A DNA stretch of 64,000 nucleotides from Streptomyces coacervatus (GTDB taxonomy: Bacteria > Actinomycetota > Actinomycetes > Streptomycetales > Streptomycetaceae): the NCBI RefSeq assembly GCF_029223485.1, contig NZ_JARHTP010000022.1, positions 62,001-126,000 of the forward strand, given 5' to 3'. Positions 7,822-17,004 of the stretch are shown here, in pieces. The translations under genes and the position numbers were made by a program. How positions within the stretch are numbered: the stretch's first letter is position 1; each line of letters begins with the position of its first letter. Under the pieces are notes generated by a model, which was not told where the DNA came from, searched no databases, and worked only from the letters and a program-made list of their open reading frames with translations.

Positions 7822-9213
7822 TCAGAGGGTCGGTTTCCCTGTTGTGAACAGCCAGGTCTGGAACAGGTCGTCCAGTCGCTGACCACTGACCTTCTCCGCC
7901 AGCCTGATGAAGTCGGCCGTGTTCGCGTTGCCGTAGCGGTGGATCCTCGTCCAGGTCGGCAGCAGCTTGAAGAAGGCGGTGTCGCCGATGCGTTCGCGCA
8001 GCATCTGCAGGGTCATCGCGCCGCGCTGGTAGACGGCGGAGGTGAACATGGTGTCGCGCTGCGGATCGGCGACGACGGTCTGCCAGAAGGCGCTGTCCGC
8101 CGGGCGGGCGTTGTAGGCGGCCAGGAACGAGTCGTGCGCGCTGCGCGTGCCCTGGTGCTCGGCCCACAGCCACTGGGCGTAGGTGGCGAAGCCCTCGTTG
8201 AGCCAGGTGTCCTGCCAGCGCTCGACGGAGACCGAGTCGCCGAACCACTGGTGGGCCAGCTCGTGCACGATCGTCATCTCGCTGCGCACGGCCGAGTAGG
8301 CGGGCTTGCTCTGCACCTCCAGCGAGAACCCCGCCTGCGGCATGTCGTCGACGATCGCACCGGTCTCCTCGAACGGGTACGGGCCGAAGACCTGCGACCA
8401 GTAGTCGGTGGCGGCGGCCGTGACGGCGTACACGTCGACGCTGTTGCTGTTCGCGAGCACCGGGTCGATCGCGACATAGATCGGGATCCCGGACGGCGTC
8501 CGGCCGGTCTTCACGTCGAACTTCCCGATCGTCGCGGTCGCAAGGTAGGTCGCCATGGGCTTGCTCTCGCGCCAGTGGGTGTACGTCGAGTCGCCCTTGT
8601 CGTACGTCGAGACGAGCCGGCCGTTGGAGACGGCGGTCAGACCCTTGGGGGCCTTGATGCGGATGTCGTACGTGGCCTTGTCGGAGGGGTGGTCACTGGA
8701 CGGGAACCAGGTGGAGGCGGCGTTGGGTTCGCAGACGACGAAGACGCCGTCCGCGGTCTTCATCCACCCGTATGGGGAGCCGAAGATGATCGGGCCGCCG
8801 AGGGGTTCGGGGACGCCGCCGTAGGTGACGGTGACCATGAAGTCGCGGCCCTCGGGAAGGGCGCCGCGCGGGGTGATGTGCAGTTCGTCGCCGTCCCGGG
8901 TGAACTCGGCGCGTCTGCCGTTCACTTCGACCCCGGCGACCTCCAGTTTCTGCAGGTCCAGGTCGAAGGAGGAGAGGCTCTGGGTGGCGCGGGCGGTGAG
9001 CGTCGTACGGCCGTCGAGGCGGTCGGTGTCCGGGTTGTACGCCACGTCGAGGGCATAGTGGCGGGCGTCGAACCCGCCGTTGCCGAGATTGGGGAAGTAG
9101 GTGTCGCCGATACCGGGGGCGCCCGGAGTGGAGGCGGAGGAGGCGGCGATGACGAGGAAAGAGGCCGCCGCTGTCGCGAGGGCCCCTAAACGTGCCGAAC
9201 GGGAGAGTGCCAT
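7822..9213 (-). CDS. Secreted M1-family zinc metallopeptidase
   Basis: 463 aa with a cleavable signal peptide (residues ~1-30). An N-terminal beta-saddle domain is followed by a thermolysin-like domain with the zinc motif HELAHQWFGD and the distal glutamate in WLNEGFATY, the aminopeptidase N pattern. It should remove N-terminal residues from extracellular peptides. At 463 aa it lacks the large C-terminal helical domain of full-length aminopeptidase N (~850 aa), which is common for secreted actinobacterial M1 proteins. GAAGGGA lies upstream of the ATG. Confidence 0.9.
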   Translation of the reverse strand: MALSRSARLGALATAAASFLVIAASSASTPGAPGIGDTYFPNLGNGGFDARHYALDVAYNPDTDRLDGRTTLTARATQSLSSFDLDLQKLEVAGVEVNGRRAEFTRDGDELHITPRGALPEGRDFMVTVTYGGVPEPLGGPIIFGSPYGWMKTADGVFVVCEPNAASTWFPSSDHPSDKATYDIRIKAPKGLTAVSNGRLVSTYDKGDSTYTHWRESKPMATYLATATIGKFDVKTGRTPSGIPIYVAIDPVLANSNSVDVYAVTAAATDYWSQVFGPYPFEETGAIVDDMPQAGFSLEVQSKPAYSAVRSEMTIVHELAHQWFGDSVSVERWQDTWLNEGFATYAQWLWAEHQGTRSAHDSFLAAYNARPADSAFWQTVVADPQRDTMFTSAVYQRGAMTLQMLRERIGDTAFFKLLPTWTRIHRYGNANTADFIRLAEKVSGQRLDDLFQTWLFTTGKPTL

Positions 9214-9578
9214 GAGTCGTCCCTTCGGGATGTGTTCCGATCAGACGGACGGACCCGACACTGCACCCCGCCGATCGGTCATGGACATGACTTTGCCAAC
9301 TTGTCATGCCCAACGCGACAGTTGACTCCTGATGACCGGCCCCCGAATGTCCGACTTACGGGAATTAGAGCCATCAATTGATTGAGGATTACTTGAGGGC
9401 AAATCCACGGGCATGAATCATTTGAGGTTCACCTGAGGTTGCCGACAAATTGATGGCAACGGGATTGCAAATTACCTATTGCGTGATCCGGCTCATGCAC
9501 TAACTTCACAACCACGGGGGAGTCACCACACGGGGTGGTTGACGGGTCTCCTCCATTCCTCGATGAGGGACCAGAATC
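9214..9578. promoter_or_regulatory. Divergent promoter region with PHO-box-like repeats
   Basis: A 365-bp gene-free region between the divergent M1 peptidase and a secreted-protein gene, visibly less GC-rich than its surroundings. It contains YTGAGG boxes at 9382, 9393, 9422 and 9433, forming two related 17-bp elements 40 bp apart. The segment 9427-9448 reads GTTCACCTGAG followed by GTTGCCGACAA, two 11-bp units like the direct repeats bound by Streptomyces PhoP. No coding sequence is evident. Confidence 0.4.
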
Positions 9579-10103
9579 TTGACGCAGTACGCGAGAACCA
9601 TGACTGTCGGTGCGGCAATGCTCGCCCTGGTCGCCGTAGGTACGACCTCGGCTCAGGCCGCTACGTCCGTGACAACGCATCCGACCAATTGCGGCACGGG
9701 CTCGGTATATGAAGTCAGCAATATCCACTCCGACCGGATCGGGATGATCCCCCCGTCCAGCGCACCGGGCGGACACACCCTCGGCATCACCCTTACTGCG
9801 GGGACCTCGGTCACCGGCACCATCACCGGCTCCGTGTCGGCCGAAGAGGGCGTCATCTTCGCCAAGGCCAAGGCCAGCGTGAGCGTCTCGATCGCGGTCT
9901 CGATGTCGGCGTCGGTCTCCTACTCGGACACCTGGAAGGTGCCGTCGTCGTGGCGGGAGGGGTATCTCCACGCCGGCGCCGACCGGAAGGTGATGAACTG
10001 GGACGTCGGTCACTACGGCGCGAATTGCAAGTGGGTGATCTCGCGTAAGGGCGTCGCGAAATTCCCGTACCACATTCCGGCATTCTGGAACACCAGGGGA
10101 TGA
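9579..10103 (+). CDS. Secreted protein of unknown function
   Basis: 174 aa with a Sec signal peptide ending near AQA-AT. The start is inferred as TTG 9579 because GAGGGA lies 8 nt upstream; an ATG at 9600 is possible. The mature part contains a long alternating Ser/Val segment (KASVSVSIAVSMSASVSYSD) followed by DTWKVP, suggesting an amphipathic beta-hairpin, and two cysteines that could pair. No family recognised. Its stop overlaps the next gene's ATG (ATGA), so the two are translationally coupled. Confidence 0.65.
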   Translation: MTQYARTMTVGAAMLALVAVGTTSAQAATSVTTHPTNCGTGSVYEVSNIHSDRIGMIPPSSAPGGHTLGITLTAGTSVTGTITGSVSAEEGVIFAKAKASVSVSIAVSMSASVSYSDTWKVPSSWREGYLHAGADRKVMNWDVGHYGANCKWVISRKGVAKFPYHIPAFWNTRG

Positions 10104-10570
10104 TTCCCATCGCCGGAGTTCGTTTCTCGCAATGCGCGGCGCGTCTGGCCGTACTGTCCATGGCGTTGATATCCGTGGCGGGCTGCAGCGGATCGGGTTC
10201 CCCGGCGCAGCGGCCGGCACCACGAACGACAGTGCCCGCCTCGCCGGCCGCGGTAACAACGCTGCCGACGATGGAATCTCTCAAGTCCCCGGTTCCGCCC
10301 GGGGAGCTTCGGGTCGCGCGGAGCGGGCGGGGTGCCGAGCAGTTCGATGTGCCCCTGGCGAAGACCGGTTCCACTGTCACCGTGCGGCTGATCTGCCTGG
10401 GGCCCGGTGCCGCGAAGGTGACCGACGGATCCGGCGGTTCCGTTCTGGAGGTGGCCGGTTGCAACGCCACGGCGGCGTACACCACGGGATTCACCGGCGC
10501 GAAGAGTGACCGGGTGATGCGGCTCGCGGTGAAGCCTTCCGTGTCGTGGCGGGTGCTGGTCTGGGGGTGA
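10100..10570 (+). CDS. Putative lipoprotein, partner of the preceding secreted protein
   Basis: 156 aa. A hydrophobic leader ends in the lipobox SVAGC, followed by a Pro/Thr/Ser-rich linker and a small beta-rich domain with one further cysteine pair (LICLG, AGCNA). The ATG overlaps the previous stop codon (ATGA), indicating coupled synthesis and probably a shared extracytoplasmic role. No enzymatic motif is seen; function unknown. Confidence 0.65.
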   Translation: MIPIAGVRFSQCAARLAVLSMALISVAGCSGSGSPAQRPAPRTTVPASPAAVTTLPTMESLKSPVPPGELRVARSGRGAEQFDVPLAKTGSTVTVRLICLGPGAAKVTDGSGGSVLEVAGCNATAAYTTGFTGAKSDRVMRLAVKPSVSWRVLVWG

Positions 10571-10577
10571 CCCAGGT

Positions 10578-10631
10578 GCCCGACAAGAAGGAGCCCCTGC
10601 CATTGCTGGCAGGGGCTCCTTCTTGTCGGGC
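10578..10631. terminator. Very strong 24-bp bidirectional terminator hairpin
   Basis: Arms at 10578-10601 and 10608-10631 are perfectly complementary over 24 bp with a 6-nt ATTGCT loop. It lies between the convergent lipoprotein gene and the last gene of the peptide ABC operon and should stop both transcripts. Confidence 0.9.
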
Positions 10632-10654
10632 TGCCGGCCCGGGCACACAAGTGG

Positions 10655-11935
10655 TCAGTTCTGCCCGTCGGTCGACTCCTGGGCCCCCGCTTCCGCCTCT
10701 GTGGAGCCAGTGCTGTCGGAGGTCTCGTCAGAAACCGCGGCCGCCTCGGAAGAAGCCTCCGCGACCTCCGCCGCCACCGCCGCCGACGTCTCCGCCGACT
10801 CGGCGAGCACCTCGTCCGCGACCAGCTCGGCCGCCTCCTTGGCGACCGTCAGCAGCACGGTGTCCTGCGGAGCCTGGTCCTCGAAGTTCTCCGGGTGGTG
10901 GCAGGCGACCTGCTGGCCGGTCCTCAGCTCCACGAGGATCGGCTCGGTCGTCTTGCAGATCTCCGTCGCCTTCCAGCACCGGGTGTGGAAGCGGCAGCCG
11001 CTCGGCGGGGAGATCGGCGAGGGCACGTCGCCCTTGAGCAGGATGCGCTCGCTCTTGGCGTTCTTGCGCCGCGGGTCCGGGATCGGCACCGCCGACATCA
11101 GCGCCTTGGTGTACGGGTGCATCGGCGCCCTGTACAGCGACTCGCGGTCGGCCAGCTCCACGATCTTGCCGAGGTACATCACCGCGATCCGGTCCGAGAC
11201 GTGCCGGACCACCGAGAGGTCGTGCGCGATGATCACGTACGTCAGGCCCAGCTCCTGCTGGAGGTCGTCCAGCAGGTTCACCACCTGCGCCTGGATCGAC
11301 ACGTCCAGAGCCGACACCGGCTCGTCCGCCACGACCAGCTTCGGGTTCAGGGCGAGCGCGCGGGCGATGCCGATGCGCTGGCGCTGACCGCCGGAGAACT
11401 CGTGCGGATAGCGGTTGTAGTGCTCGGGGTTGAGGCCCACGACCGACAGCAGCCGCTGGACTTCCTTCTTGATGCCGCCCTCGGGCTCGACGCCCTGCAG
11501 TCTGAAGGGGGCGCCGACGATCGTGCCGATGGTGTGGCGCGGGTTCAGCGAGGAGTACGGGTCCTGGAAGATCATCTGCACATCGCGGCGCAGCGGACGC
11601 ATGCCGCTCACCCCGAGGTGCGTGATGTCCTTGCCCTCGAACTCGACCTTGCCGCCGGTCGGTTCGAGCAGCCGGGTGATCAGCCGGCCCATCGTCGACT
11701 TGCCGCAGCCGGACTCGCCCACGACACCGAGCGTCTCGCCGGCCTTGACCTCGAAGTCGATGCCGTCGACCGCGTGCACGGCGCCGACCTGCCGCTGGAG
11801 CAGGCCCTTCTTGATCGGGAAGTGCTTCTGGAGCCCGGTCACCTTCAGCAGGGTATCGCCGGGGGCGGCGTCCGCCTTGGTGACCAGGGGGCCTTCGCTC
11901 TGCGCAGGGATGCTCACTGCTTTGTCCTCGCTCAC
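10655..11935 (-). CDS. Peptide ABC transporter ATP-binding protein (OppF/DppF-like)
   Basis: 426 aa. Walker A GESGCGKST, signature FSGGQRQRIGIARALALNP and Walker B LVVADEPVSALD are intact. The C-terminal oligopeptide/dipeptide ABC domain (PMHPYTKALMSAVPIPDP) with the Cys-rich GCRFHTRCWKATEIC region follows. The last ~80 residues are an unusual acidic Ala/Glu/Ser tail. GTG 11935 overlaps the stop of the OppD-like gene (GTGA); another GTG lies at 11917. Last gene of the operon, it energises peptide import. Confidence 0.92.
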   Translation of the reverse strand: MSEDKAVSIPAQSEGPLVTKADAAPGDTLLKVTGLQKHFPIKKGLLQRQVGAVHAVDGIDFEVKAGETLGVVGESGCGKSTMGRLITRLLEPTGGKVEFEGKDITHLGVSGMRPLRRDVQMIFQDPYSSLNPRHTIGTIVGAPFRLQGVEPEGGIKKEVQRLLSVVGLNPEHYNRYPHEFSGGQRQRIGIARALALNPKLVVADEPVSALDVSIQAQVVNLLDDLQQELGLTYVIIAHDLSVVRHVSDRIAVMYLGKIVELADRESLYRAPMHPYTKALMSAVPIPDPRRKNAKSERILLKGDVPSPISPPSGCRFHTRCWKATEICKTTEPILVELRTGQQVACHHPENFEDQAPQDTVLLTVAKEAAELVADEVLAESAETSAAVAAEVAEASSEAAAVSDETSDSTGSTEAEAGAQESTDGQN

Positions 11936-13029
11936 AGCTTCGGCGCAATCTCTTCGGTCCAGATACGCTCCCGCTGCTCCTGCGTCATGTGGCAGGCGGC
12001 CCAGTGCTGGCTGCCGACCTCGGTCAGCTCGGGGCGGACCGTGCGGGTGACGTTGTCCTTCGGGATGTCCGCGTACGGGCAGCGCGGGTTGAAGGCGCAA
12101 CCGGACGGGACGTTGATCAGGGAGGGCGGGGAGCCCTTGACCGGGATCAGGCGCTCCTGCTGCTCCCGGTCCAGGCGCGGCATCGAGCCGAGCAGGCCCC
12201 AGGTGTAGGGGTGGCGGGGCTCGTAGAACACCTTCTCCGCCGGACCGCGCTCGACGCAGCGGCCGCCGTACATCACCAGGATGTCGTCGGCGAGCTCGGC
12301 GACCACGCCCAGGTCGTGGGTGATGATGATGACCGCGGAGCCGAACTCCTTCTGCAGATCCCGGATCAGGTCGAGGATCTGCGCCTGGACGGTCACGTCC
12401 AGGGCGGTCGTCGGCTCGTCCGCGATGAGCAGTTCGGGGTTGTTGACCAGCGACATCGCGATCATCGCGCGCTGACGCATACCGCCGGAGAACTCGTGCG
12501 GGTAGCTGTCCACCCGCTTGTCCGGCTGCGGGATGCCCACGCGGTCGAGCATCTCGACCGCGCGCCGCCTGGCGGTCTTCTTGTCGACGTCGTGGTGGAT
12601 GCGGTACGCCTCCACGATCTGCTGGCCGATCGTGTAGTACGGGTGCAGCGCGGACAGCGGATCCTGGAAGATCATCGCCATGTTCCGGCCGCGCAGCTTG
12701 CGCACCTCGTCCGGGTCGGCGGTCAGCAACTCGGTGCCGTCCAGCCAGATCTCGCCGGAGATCTGCGCCTTGCGCTTGCCGTACTGGCCGGCCGTGTGCA
12801 GGCCCATGATGCCGAGCGAGGTCACCGACTTGCCGGAACCCGACTCGCCCACGATGCCGAGGGTCTTGCCCTTCTCCAGCTTGAAGGAGAGCCCGTCGAC
12901 GGACTTGACCAGACCGTCGTCGGTCGGGAAGTGCACCTTCAGGTCGCGCACTTCCAGGAAGGAGGTCGGGGCCGGCGAGGCCGAGGTGGGTTCGCCCACG
13001 GCTGCTCCGGTCTTGCTGAGTTCGGTCAT
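11932..13029 (-). CDS. Peptide ABC transporter ATP-binding protein (OppD/DppD-like)
   Basis: 365 aa. Walker A GESGSGKSV, signature FSGGMRQRAMIAMSLVNNP and Walker B LIADEPTTALDVT are present, with the Opp-type C-terminal region (RHPYTWGLLGSMPRL, GCAFNPRCPYAD). The ATG overlaps the stop of the OppB-like gene (ATGA) and its stop overlaps the next start, so both ATPase subunits and the permease are made together. Partner ATPase is the following OppF-like protein. Confidence 0.93.
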   Translation of the reverse strand: MTELSKTGAAVGEPTSASPAPTSFLEVRDLKVHFPTDDGLVKSVDGLSFKLEKGKTLGIVGESGSGKSVTSLGIMGLHTAGQYGKRKAQISGEIWLDGTELLTADPDEVRKLRGRNMAMIFQDPLSALHPYYTIGQQIVEAYRIHHDVDKKTARRRAVEMLDRVGIPQPDKRVDSYPHEFSGGMRQRAMIAMSLVNNPELLIADEPTTALDVTVQAQILDLIRDLQKEFGSAVIIITHDLGVVAELADDILVMYGGRCVERGPAEKVFYEPRHPYTWGLLGSMPRLDREQQERLIPVKGSPPSLINVPSGCAFNPRCPYADIPKDNVTRTVRPELTEVGSQHWAACHMTQEQRERIWTEEIAPKL

Positions 13030-14024
13030 GCGAGCCTCACTCGGGGGTCGATCACGGCGTACAGGACGTCCACCACGAGGTTGGCGATGAGTACCGCAAG
13101 GGAGGTGATCAGGGTGACGCCCAGAATGATGGGCAGGTCCTGGTTCTTGATGGCGGTCAGCACCGCCTGGCCGAGGCCCGGCAGGCTGAACGTCGTCTCG
13201 GTCAGGATCGCGCCGCCGATGAGGGCGCCGAGGTCCATGCCGAGCATGGTGAGGATGGGCGTCATCGTGGAGCGCATCGCGTGCTTGCCGATGACGACCT
13301 GCTCCTTGAGGCCCTTCGCGCGTGCCGTGCGGATGTAGTCCTCACCGAGGATCTCCAGCATGGTGGCGCGGGTGATCCGGGCGTACATCGCCGCATAGAG
13401 GAAGGCGAGGGTGACCCAGGGCAGGATCATGCCGCCGAGGTAGCCGCCGACGCTCTGGGAGAGGGGCACGTACTTGCCGTCGATCCAGCCCAGTCCGTAG
13501 CTGAAGATCGCCAGCGACAACAGACCGGTGAAGTAGATCGGCAGGGACACACCGCCGAGGGCGATGACCATGGCGCTGCGGTCCCACATGCTGCCCCGCT
13601 TGAGCGCGGAGAGCACACCGGCCGCGACACCGAAGACCAGCCACAGCACTGCGGCACCGAGCGCGAGACCCAGGGTCACCGGGAAGCGGTCGGTCAGCAC
13701 CGGCCAGACGGCCTGCTCGCTGCGGAAGGAGTAGCCGAAGCACGGGGCGGAGCAGTGGGTGACATCGCCGCCGGCCGCGTAGGTGCGGCCCACGAAGATG
13801 CCCTTGAAGAAGTGCCAGACCTGGATGAAGATCGGGTCGCTCAGACCCAGCTTCGTCCGCACGGCCTCGACCGCGGCGGGGTCCGCCTGCTTGCCCACGA
13901 AGCTCGTGGCGATGTCCACGCCCGCCCACTTGGGGACGAGGAAGAAGATGCTGAAGACCACCAGGATGATGACCGCGAGCATCACTGCGGCGGCGAAGAG
14001 CCGCCTGAGGAGATAAGCGAGCAC
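13026..14024 (-). CDS. Peptide ABC transporter permease (OppB/DppB-like)
   Basis: 332 aa, GTG start. The N-terminal helix MLAYLLRRLFAAAVMLAVII and about six membrane helices fit OppB. The conserved EAA-type loop is seen around YIRTARAKGLKEQVVIGKHAMR. It pairs with the OppC-like permease encoded upstream in the operon. A strong hairpin precedes it after the binding-protein gene. Confidence 0.93.
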   Translation of the reverse strand: MLAYLLRRLFAAAVMLAVIILVVFSIFFLVPKWAGVDIATSFVGKQADPAAVEAVRTKLGLSDPIFIQVWHFFKGIFVGRTYAAGGDVTHCSAPCFGYSFRSEQAVWPVLTDRFPVTLGLALGAAVLWLVFGVAAGVLSALKRGSMWDRSAMVIALGGVSLPIYFTGLLSLAIFSYGLGWIDGKYVPLSQSVGGYLGGMILPWVTLAFLYAAMYARITRATMLEILGEDYIRTARAKGLKEQVVIGKHAMRSTMTPILTMLGMDLGALIGGAILTETTFSLPGLGQAVLTAIKNQDLPIILGVTLITSLAVLIANLVVDVLYAVIDPRVRLA

Positions 14025-14045
14025 AGCTAACGGCCCGCCGCGGGG

Positions 14046-14080
14046 CCGCGGGCCGCCGGAGGTCTTCCGGTGGCCCGCGG
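14046..14080 (-). terminator. Intra-operon hairpin between binding protein and permease genes
   Basis: Arms 14046-14060 and 14066-14080 pair at 14 of 15 positions around a 5-nt loop, in the 111-bp gap between the solute-binding-protein stop and the OppB-like start. Hairpins here typically stabilise the binding-protein mRNA or attenuate the downstream genes. Confidence 0.6.
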
Positions 14081-14135
14081 TCCCGCCGCGCCGGCCTTCA
14101 CCTGCCTTTCGTGCCGTTCGGCGGGTGTGCCGGGA

Positions 14136-15926
14136 TTACTTCGAGGACTTCAGACCGATGTTGACGAAGTCGTAGTAGCCGCTGTACGCGTTCGTCGTGT
14201 ACACGTTGGCGATCCGCGAGGAGCGCCAGTTCAGCAGCCGCTCGAAGGTGAAGGGCAGGTAGTACGCGCCGTCGCTCACCTTGTGGTTGATCTCCGTGGC
14301 GATCGCGGTCTTCTTCGTCGCGTCCAGTTCGCTGTTGTACTGGTCGAACAGGCCGTCGATCGTCTTGTCCTTGATCAGGGCGTAGTTGTTGTTACCGCTC
14401 TGCAGGATGTAGTTGCTGCTCCACAGCGGGATGCCGTAGCCCTGGACGGTCGGGAAGTCCGGGCCCCAGCCCATGATGATGATGCCGAGCTTCTTCTTGG
14501 CGACGTTCGAGGGGCTGCCGATGATGCCGGCGCTCTGCGAGCCGTCGTACTGGTAGATGTCGGCCTGGATGCCGACCTTCTTCAGCGCCGCCTGCAGGGA
14601 CGTGGCCGTGGCCACCTCCTGCGTCTTGTTGTTGCGGACGGCGATGGTGGTCTTGAAGCCGTTCGGCTGACCGCAGGCCTTCAGCGCCTGCTTGGCCAGG
14701 TCGTCGTTGCCCGTCTTGTTGGCACCGGCGATCTTGTACGGGTCGTACTTCTGGCCCTCGCCACCCGGGATCGACGGCGGGAGCATGTTGGTGCCGATGT
14801 CGCCACCGGCGATCGGGCCACCGCGCGCGGTCTGCAGCGACACGTGGTCGGCCGCGTAGATGACGGCCTTGCGGCACTCGATGTTGTCGAACGGCTTGAC
14901 GCTCTGCGGGAAGACCGCGTAACGGATGAAGCCGGAGACCGGGTTGTCCAGGTTGTCCTTGTGCTGCTTCAGGGCGATGGTGCGGCCCTGCGGGCCCAGA
15001 CCCGTCTGGCTGGCGTCTATGTCGTAGTCGCCGTTGATCAGGCGCTGGTCCATGTCGCTCTGGTTGGTGGAGATGTCCAGAGTGATCTTGTCCGGGTACG
15101 CCTTGCGGACCGGGTCCGAGGACGCCTTCCAGCTGGTGTTGCGGACCAGGACCAGGTTCTTGCCCGGGCTGTACGACTCGAACTTGTACGGGCCGGAGGA
15201 GAAGGGCTTCAGGCCGTACTTGGACTTGGTGTCCTTGTCCTGGCGGACCGGGGAGGCCGTGACCATCGCCAGCACCTGCGCGAAGTCGGAGTTCGCCTTG
15301 GGCAGGTGGAAGACGATCGTCTTGGCGTCGGGCGTGTCGATCGCCTTCAGGCCGAGCTTGTCCTTGGAGGTGTCCTTGTACGGACCCTTGTAGGTGCCCT
15401 TGGGGTCGAGCATCTGCTGCAGGTAGATCGGGCCGCCGGACAGGACGTCCTGCGCCCAGACGCGCTCGATGCCGTACTTGATGTCCTGGGAGGTGATGGC
15501 CTTGCCGTCCTCCCAGGTGACCCCGTCGCGCAGCGTGAACGTGTACGTCTTGCCGTCGGCCGAGACCTTGCCGGTGTCCGTGGCGAGGTCCGGGGTGAGC
15601 TCGGCGCCCTTGGCGCCCGGCTCGGTCTTGTACGTGAGCAGCTGGCGGCTGTAGTAGCGCGAGAAGTCCCACATGAAGCCGTAGTAACCGCGCGTGGTGT
15701 CCCACGAGTCGGCGTCCTGGGCCGTGACGAACTTCAGCGTGCCGCCCTTCTTGACCTGATCGGCCTGGGCGACCTTGTTGTTCGCCGCGTCGAAGCCGGC
15801 CGCACCGCTCTTCGAACCGCCGCCGTCGTTGCCGCCGCCGCACGCTGCCATGGTCAGCATGCCGGCGACCGCGGCAGCAGCGGCCAATGCCTGCTTGCGC
15901 CGCCCTGAGGTGCGTTGGGTAGTCAC
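14136..15926 (-). CDS. Peptide ABC transporter substrate-binding lipoprotein (OppA/DppA-like)
   Basis: 596 aa from GTG 15926, which has GGAGG 10 nt upstream. The signal peptide ends in the lipobox LTMAAC, followed by a Gly/Ser linker and an SBP_bac_5 domain (TFTLRDGVTWEDGKAITSQD, GLGPQGRTIAL). It should be anchored outside the membrane and deliver oligopeptides to the permease pair. It lies second in the operon, after the OppC-like permease. Confidence 0.92.
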   Translation of the reverse strand: MTTQRTSGRRKQALAAAAAVAGMLTMAACGGGNDGGGSKSGAAGFDAANNKVAQADQVKKGGTLKFVTAQDADSWDTTRGYYGFMWDFSRYYSRQLLTYKTEPGAKGAELTPDLATDTGKVSADGKTYTFTLRDGVTWEDGKAITSQDIKYGIERVWAQDVLSGGPIYLQQMLDPKGTYKGPYKDTSKDKLGLKAIDTPDAKTIVFHLPKANSDFAQVLAMVTASPVRQDKDTKSKYGLKPFSSGPYKFESYSPGKNLVLVRNTSWKASSDPVRKAYPDKITLDISTNQSDMDQRLINGDYDIDASQTGLGPQGRTIALKQHKDNLDNPVSGFIRYAVFPQSVKPFDNIECRKAVIYAADHVSLQTARGGPIAGGDIGTNMLPPSIPGGEGQKYDPYKIAGANKTGNDDLAKQALKACGQPNGFKTTIAVRNNKTQEVATATSLQAALKKVGIQADIYQYDGSQSAGIIGSPSNVAKKKLGIIIMGWGPDFPTVQGYGIPLWSSNYILQSGNNNYALIKDKTIDGLFDQYNSELDATKKTAIATEINHKVSDGAYYLPFTFERLLNWRSSRIANVYTTNAYSGYYDFVNIGLKSSK

Positions 15927-15996
15927 GATCTCGGATCCTCCGGTTTTGATGAGAGACCCCGTGGAGGTGCTCACGGGACGCTTGGGGTACGGCAGT

Positions 15997-17004
15997 TCAG
16001 CGCGAGCCCTTCGGGTCCAGCGCGTCCCGCACGCCGTCGCCGAAGAGGTTGAAGGCCAGAACGGTGATGAAGATCGCCACGCCGGGGACGACCATGAACA
16101 TGGGGTCCGAGTCGTAGTAGTCGATCGCGGTCGAGAGCATCTGCCCCCACGAGGACGTGGGCGGCTTGACGCCCACGCCCAGGAAGCTGAGTGCCGCCTC
16201 GGTGAGGATGTTGGTGGGGATCATCATCGTGGTGTAGACGATGATGGGCGCGACGAGGTTGGGCAGCAGTTCCTTGAACAGGATGTAGAACTGCCCGGCC
16301 CCCAGCGATCGGGCCGCCTCGACGTACTCGCGCTCACGCATCGAGAGAGTCTGGCCGCGCACCACGCGTCCGATGTAGGGCCAGCCGAAGAAGCCGATGA
16401 CCAGGATCATCACGAACACGCGCACGCTGGAACCGCTCAGGCCGAGCATCTCGTTCGGCATGACGGAGACCAGCGCGATGATGAAGAGCAACTGCGGGAA
16501 GGCCAGCAGGCCGTCCATGATGCGGCTGATGACCGAGTCGACCCAGCCGCCGAAGAAGCCGGCCAGGATGCCGAGGACCGTGCCGAGCACGACGGCGACG
16601 ATCGCGGACAGGAAGCCGACCAGGAGCGAGATCCGGGCGCCGTAGAGGATGCGGGCGAAGATGTCGCGGCCGTTGACCGGCTCGACGCCCAGCAGGTGGT
16701 CGCCGCTGATACCGCCCAGCGACCCCTTGGGGGTGCTGAACAGCGGGTCGATCAGGCCCTCGTGGTAGACGTCCGGGTCCTGCCCGATCAGGTTCGTGAT
16801 CACGGGCGCGAGCAGGGCGACCACGACGAGGACGAGCACGACGATGCCGCCCGTGAGGGCGAGCTTGTCCCGCTTGAGGCGCTCCCAGGCGATCCGGCCC
16901 AGGGAACGTCCCTGTACGGCCTTCTCGCCGGCGCTGGCTGCCGCCGCTTCTTCGGCCGCGCTCGGGGCCGCTTCCGCGGTCGGCTCGTGCAATGGTGCCG
17001 TCAT
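15997..17004 (-). CDS. Peptide ABC transporter permease (OppC/DppC-like)
   Basis: 335 aa from MTAPLHEP. An Ala/Glu-rich cytoplasmic N-terminus precedes the OppC_N helix (LALTGGIVVLVLVVVALLAP), an extracytoplasmic loop, and the BPD_transp_1 domain with the EAA loop (EREYVEAARSLGAGQFYILF). It is the first gene of a five-gene operon (C-A-B-D-F order), the arrangement I recall for a conserved Streptomyces opp locus. Confidence 0.92.
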   Translation of the reverse strand: MTAPLHEPTAEAAPSAAEEAAAASAGEKAVQGRSLGRIAWERLKRDKLALTGGIVVLVLVVVALLAPVITNLIGQDPDVYHEGLIDPLFSTPKGSLGGISGDHLLGVEPVNGRDIFARILYGARISLLVGFLSAIVAVVLGTVLGILAGFFGGWVDSVISRIMDGLLAFPQLLFIIALVSVMPNEMLGLSGSSVRVFVMILVIGFFGWPYIGRVVRGQTLSMREREYVEAARSLGAGQFYILFKELLPNLVAPIIVYTTMMIPTNILTEAALSFLGVGVKPPTSSWGQMLSTAIDYYDSDPMFMVVPGVAIFITVLAFNLFGDGVRDALDPKGSR

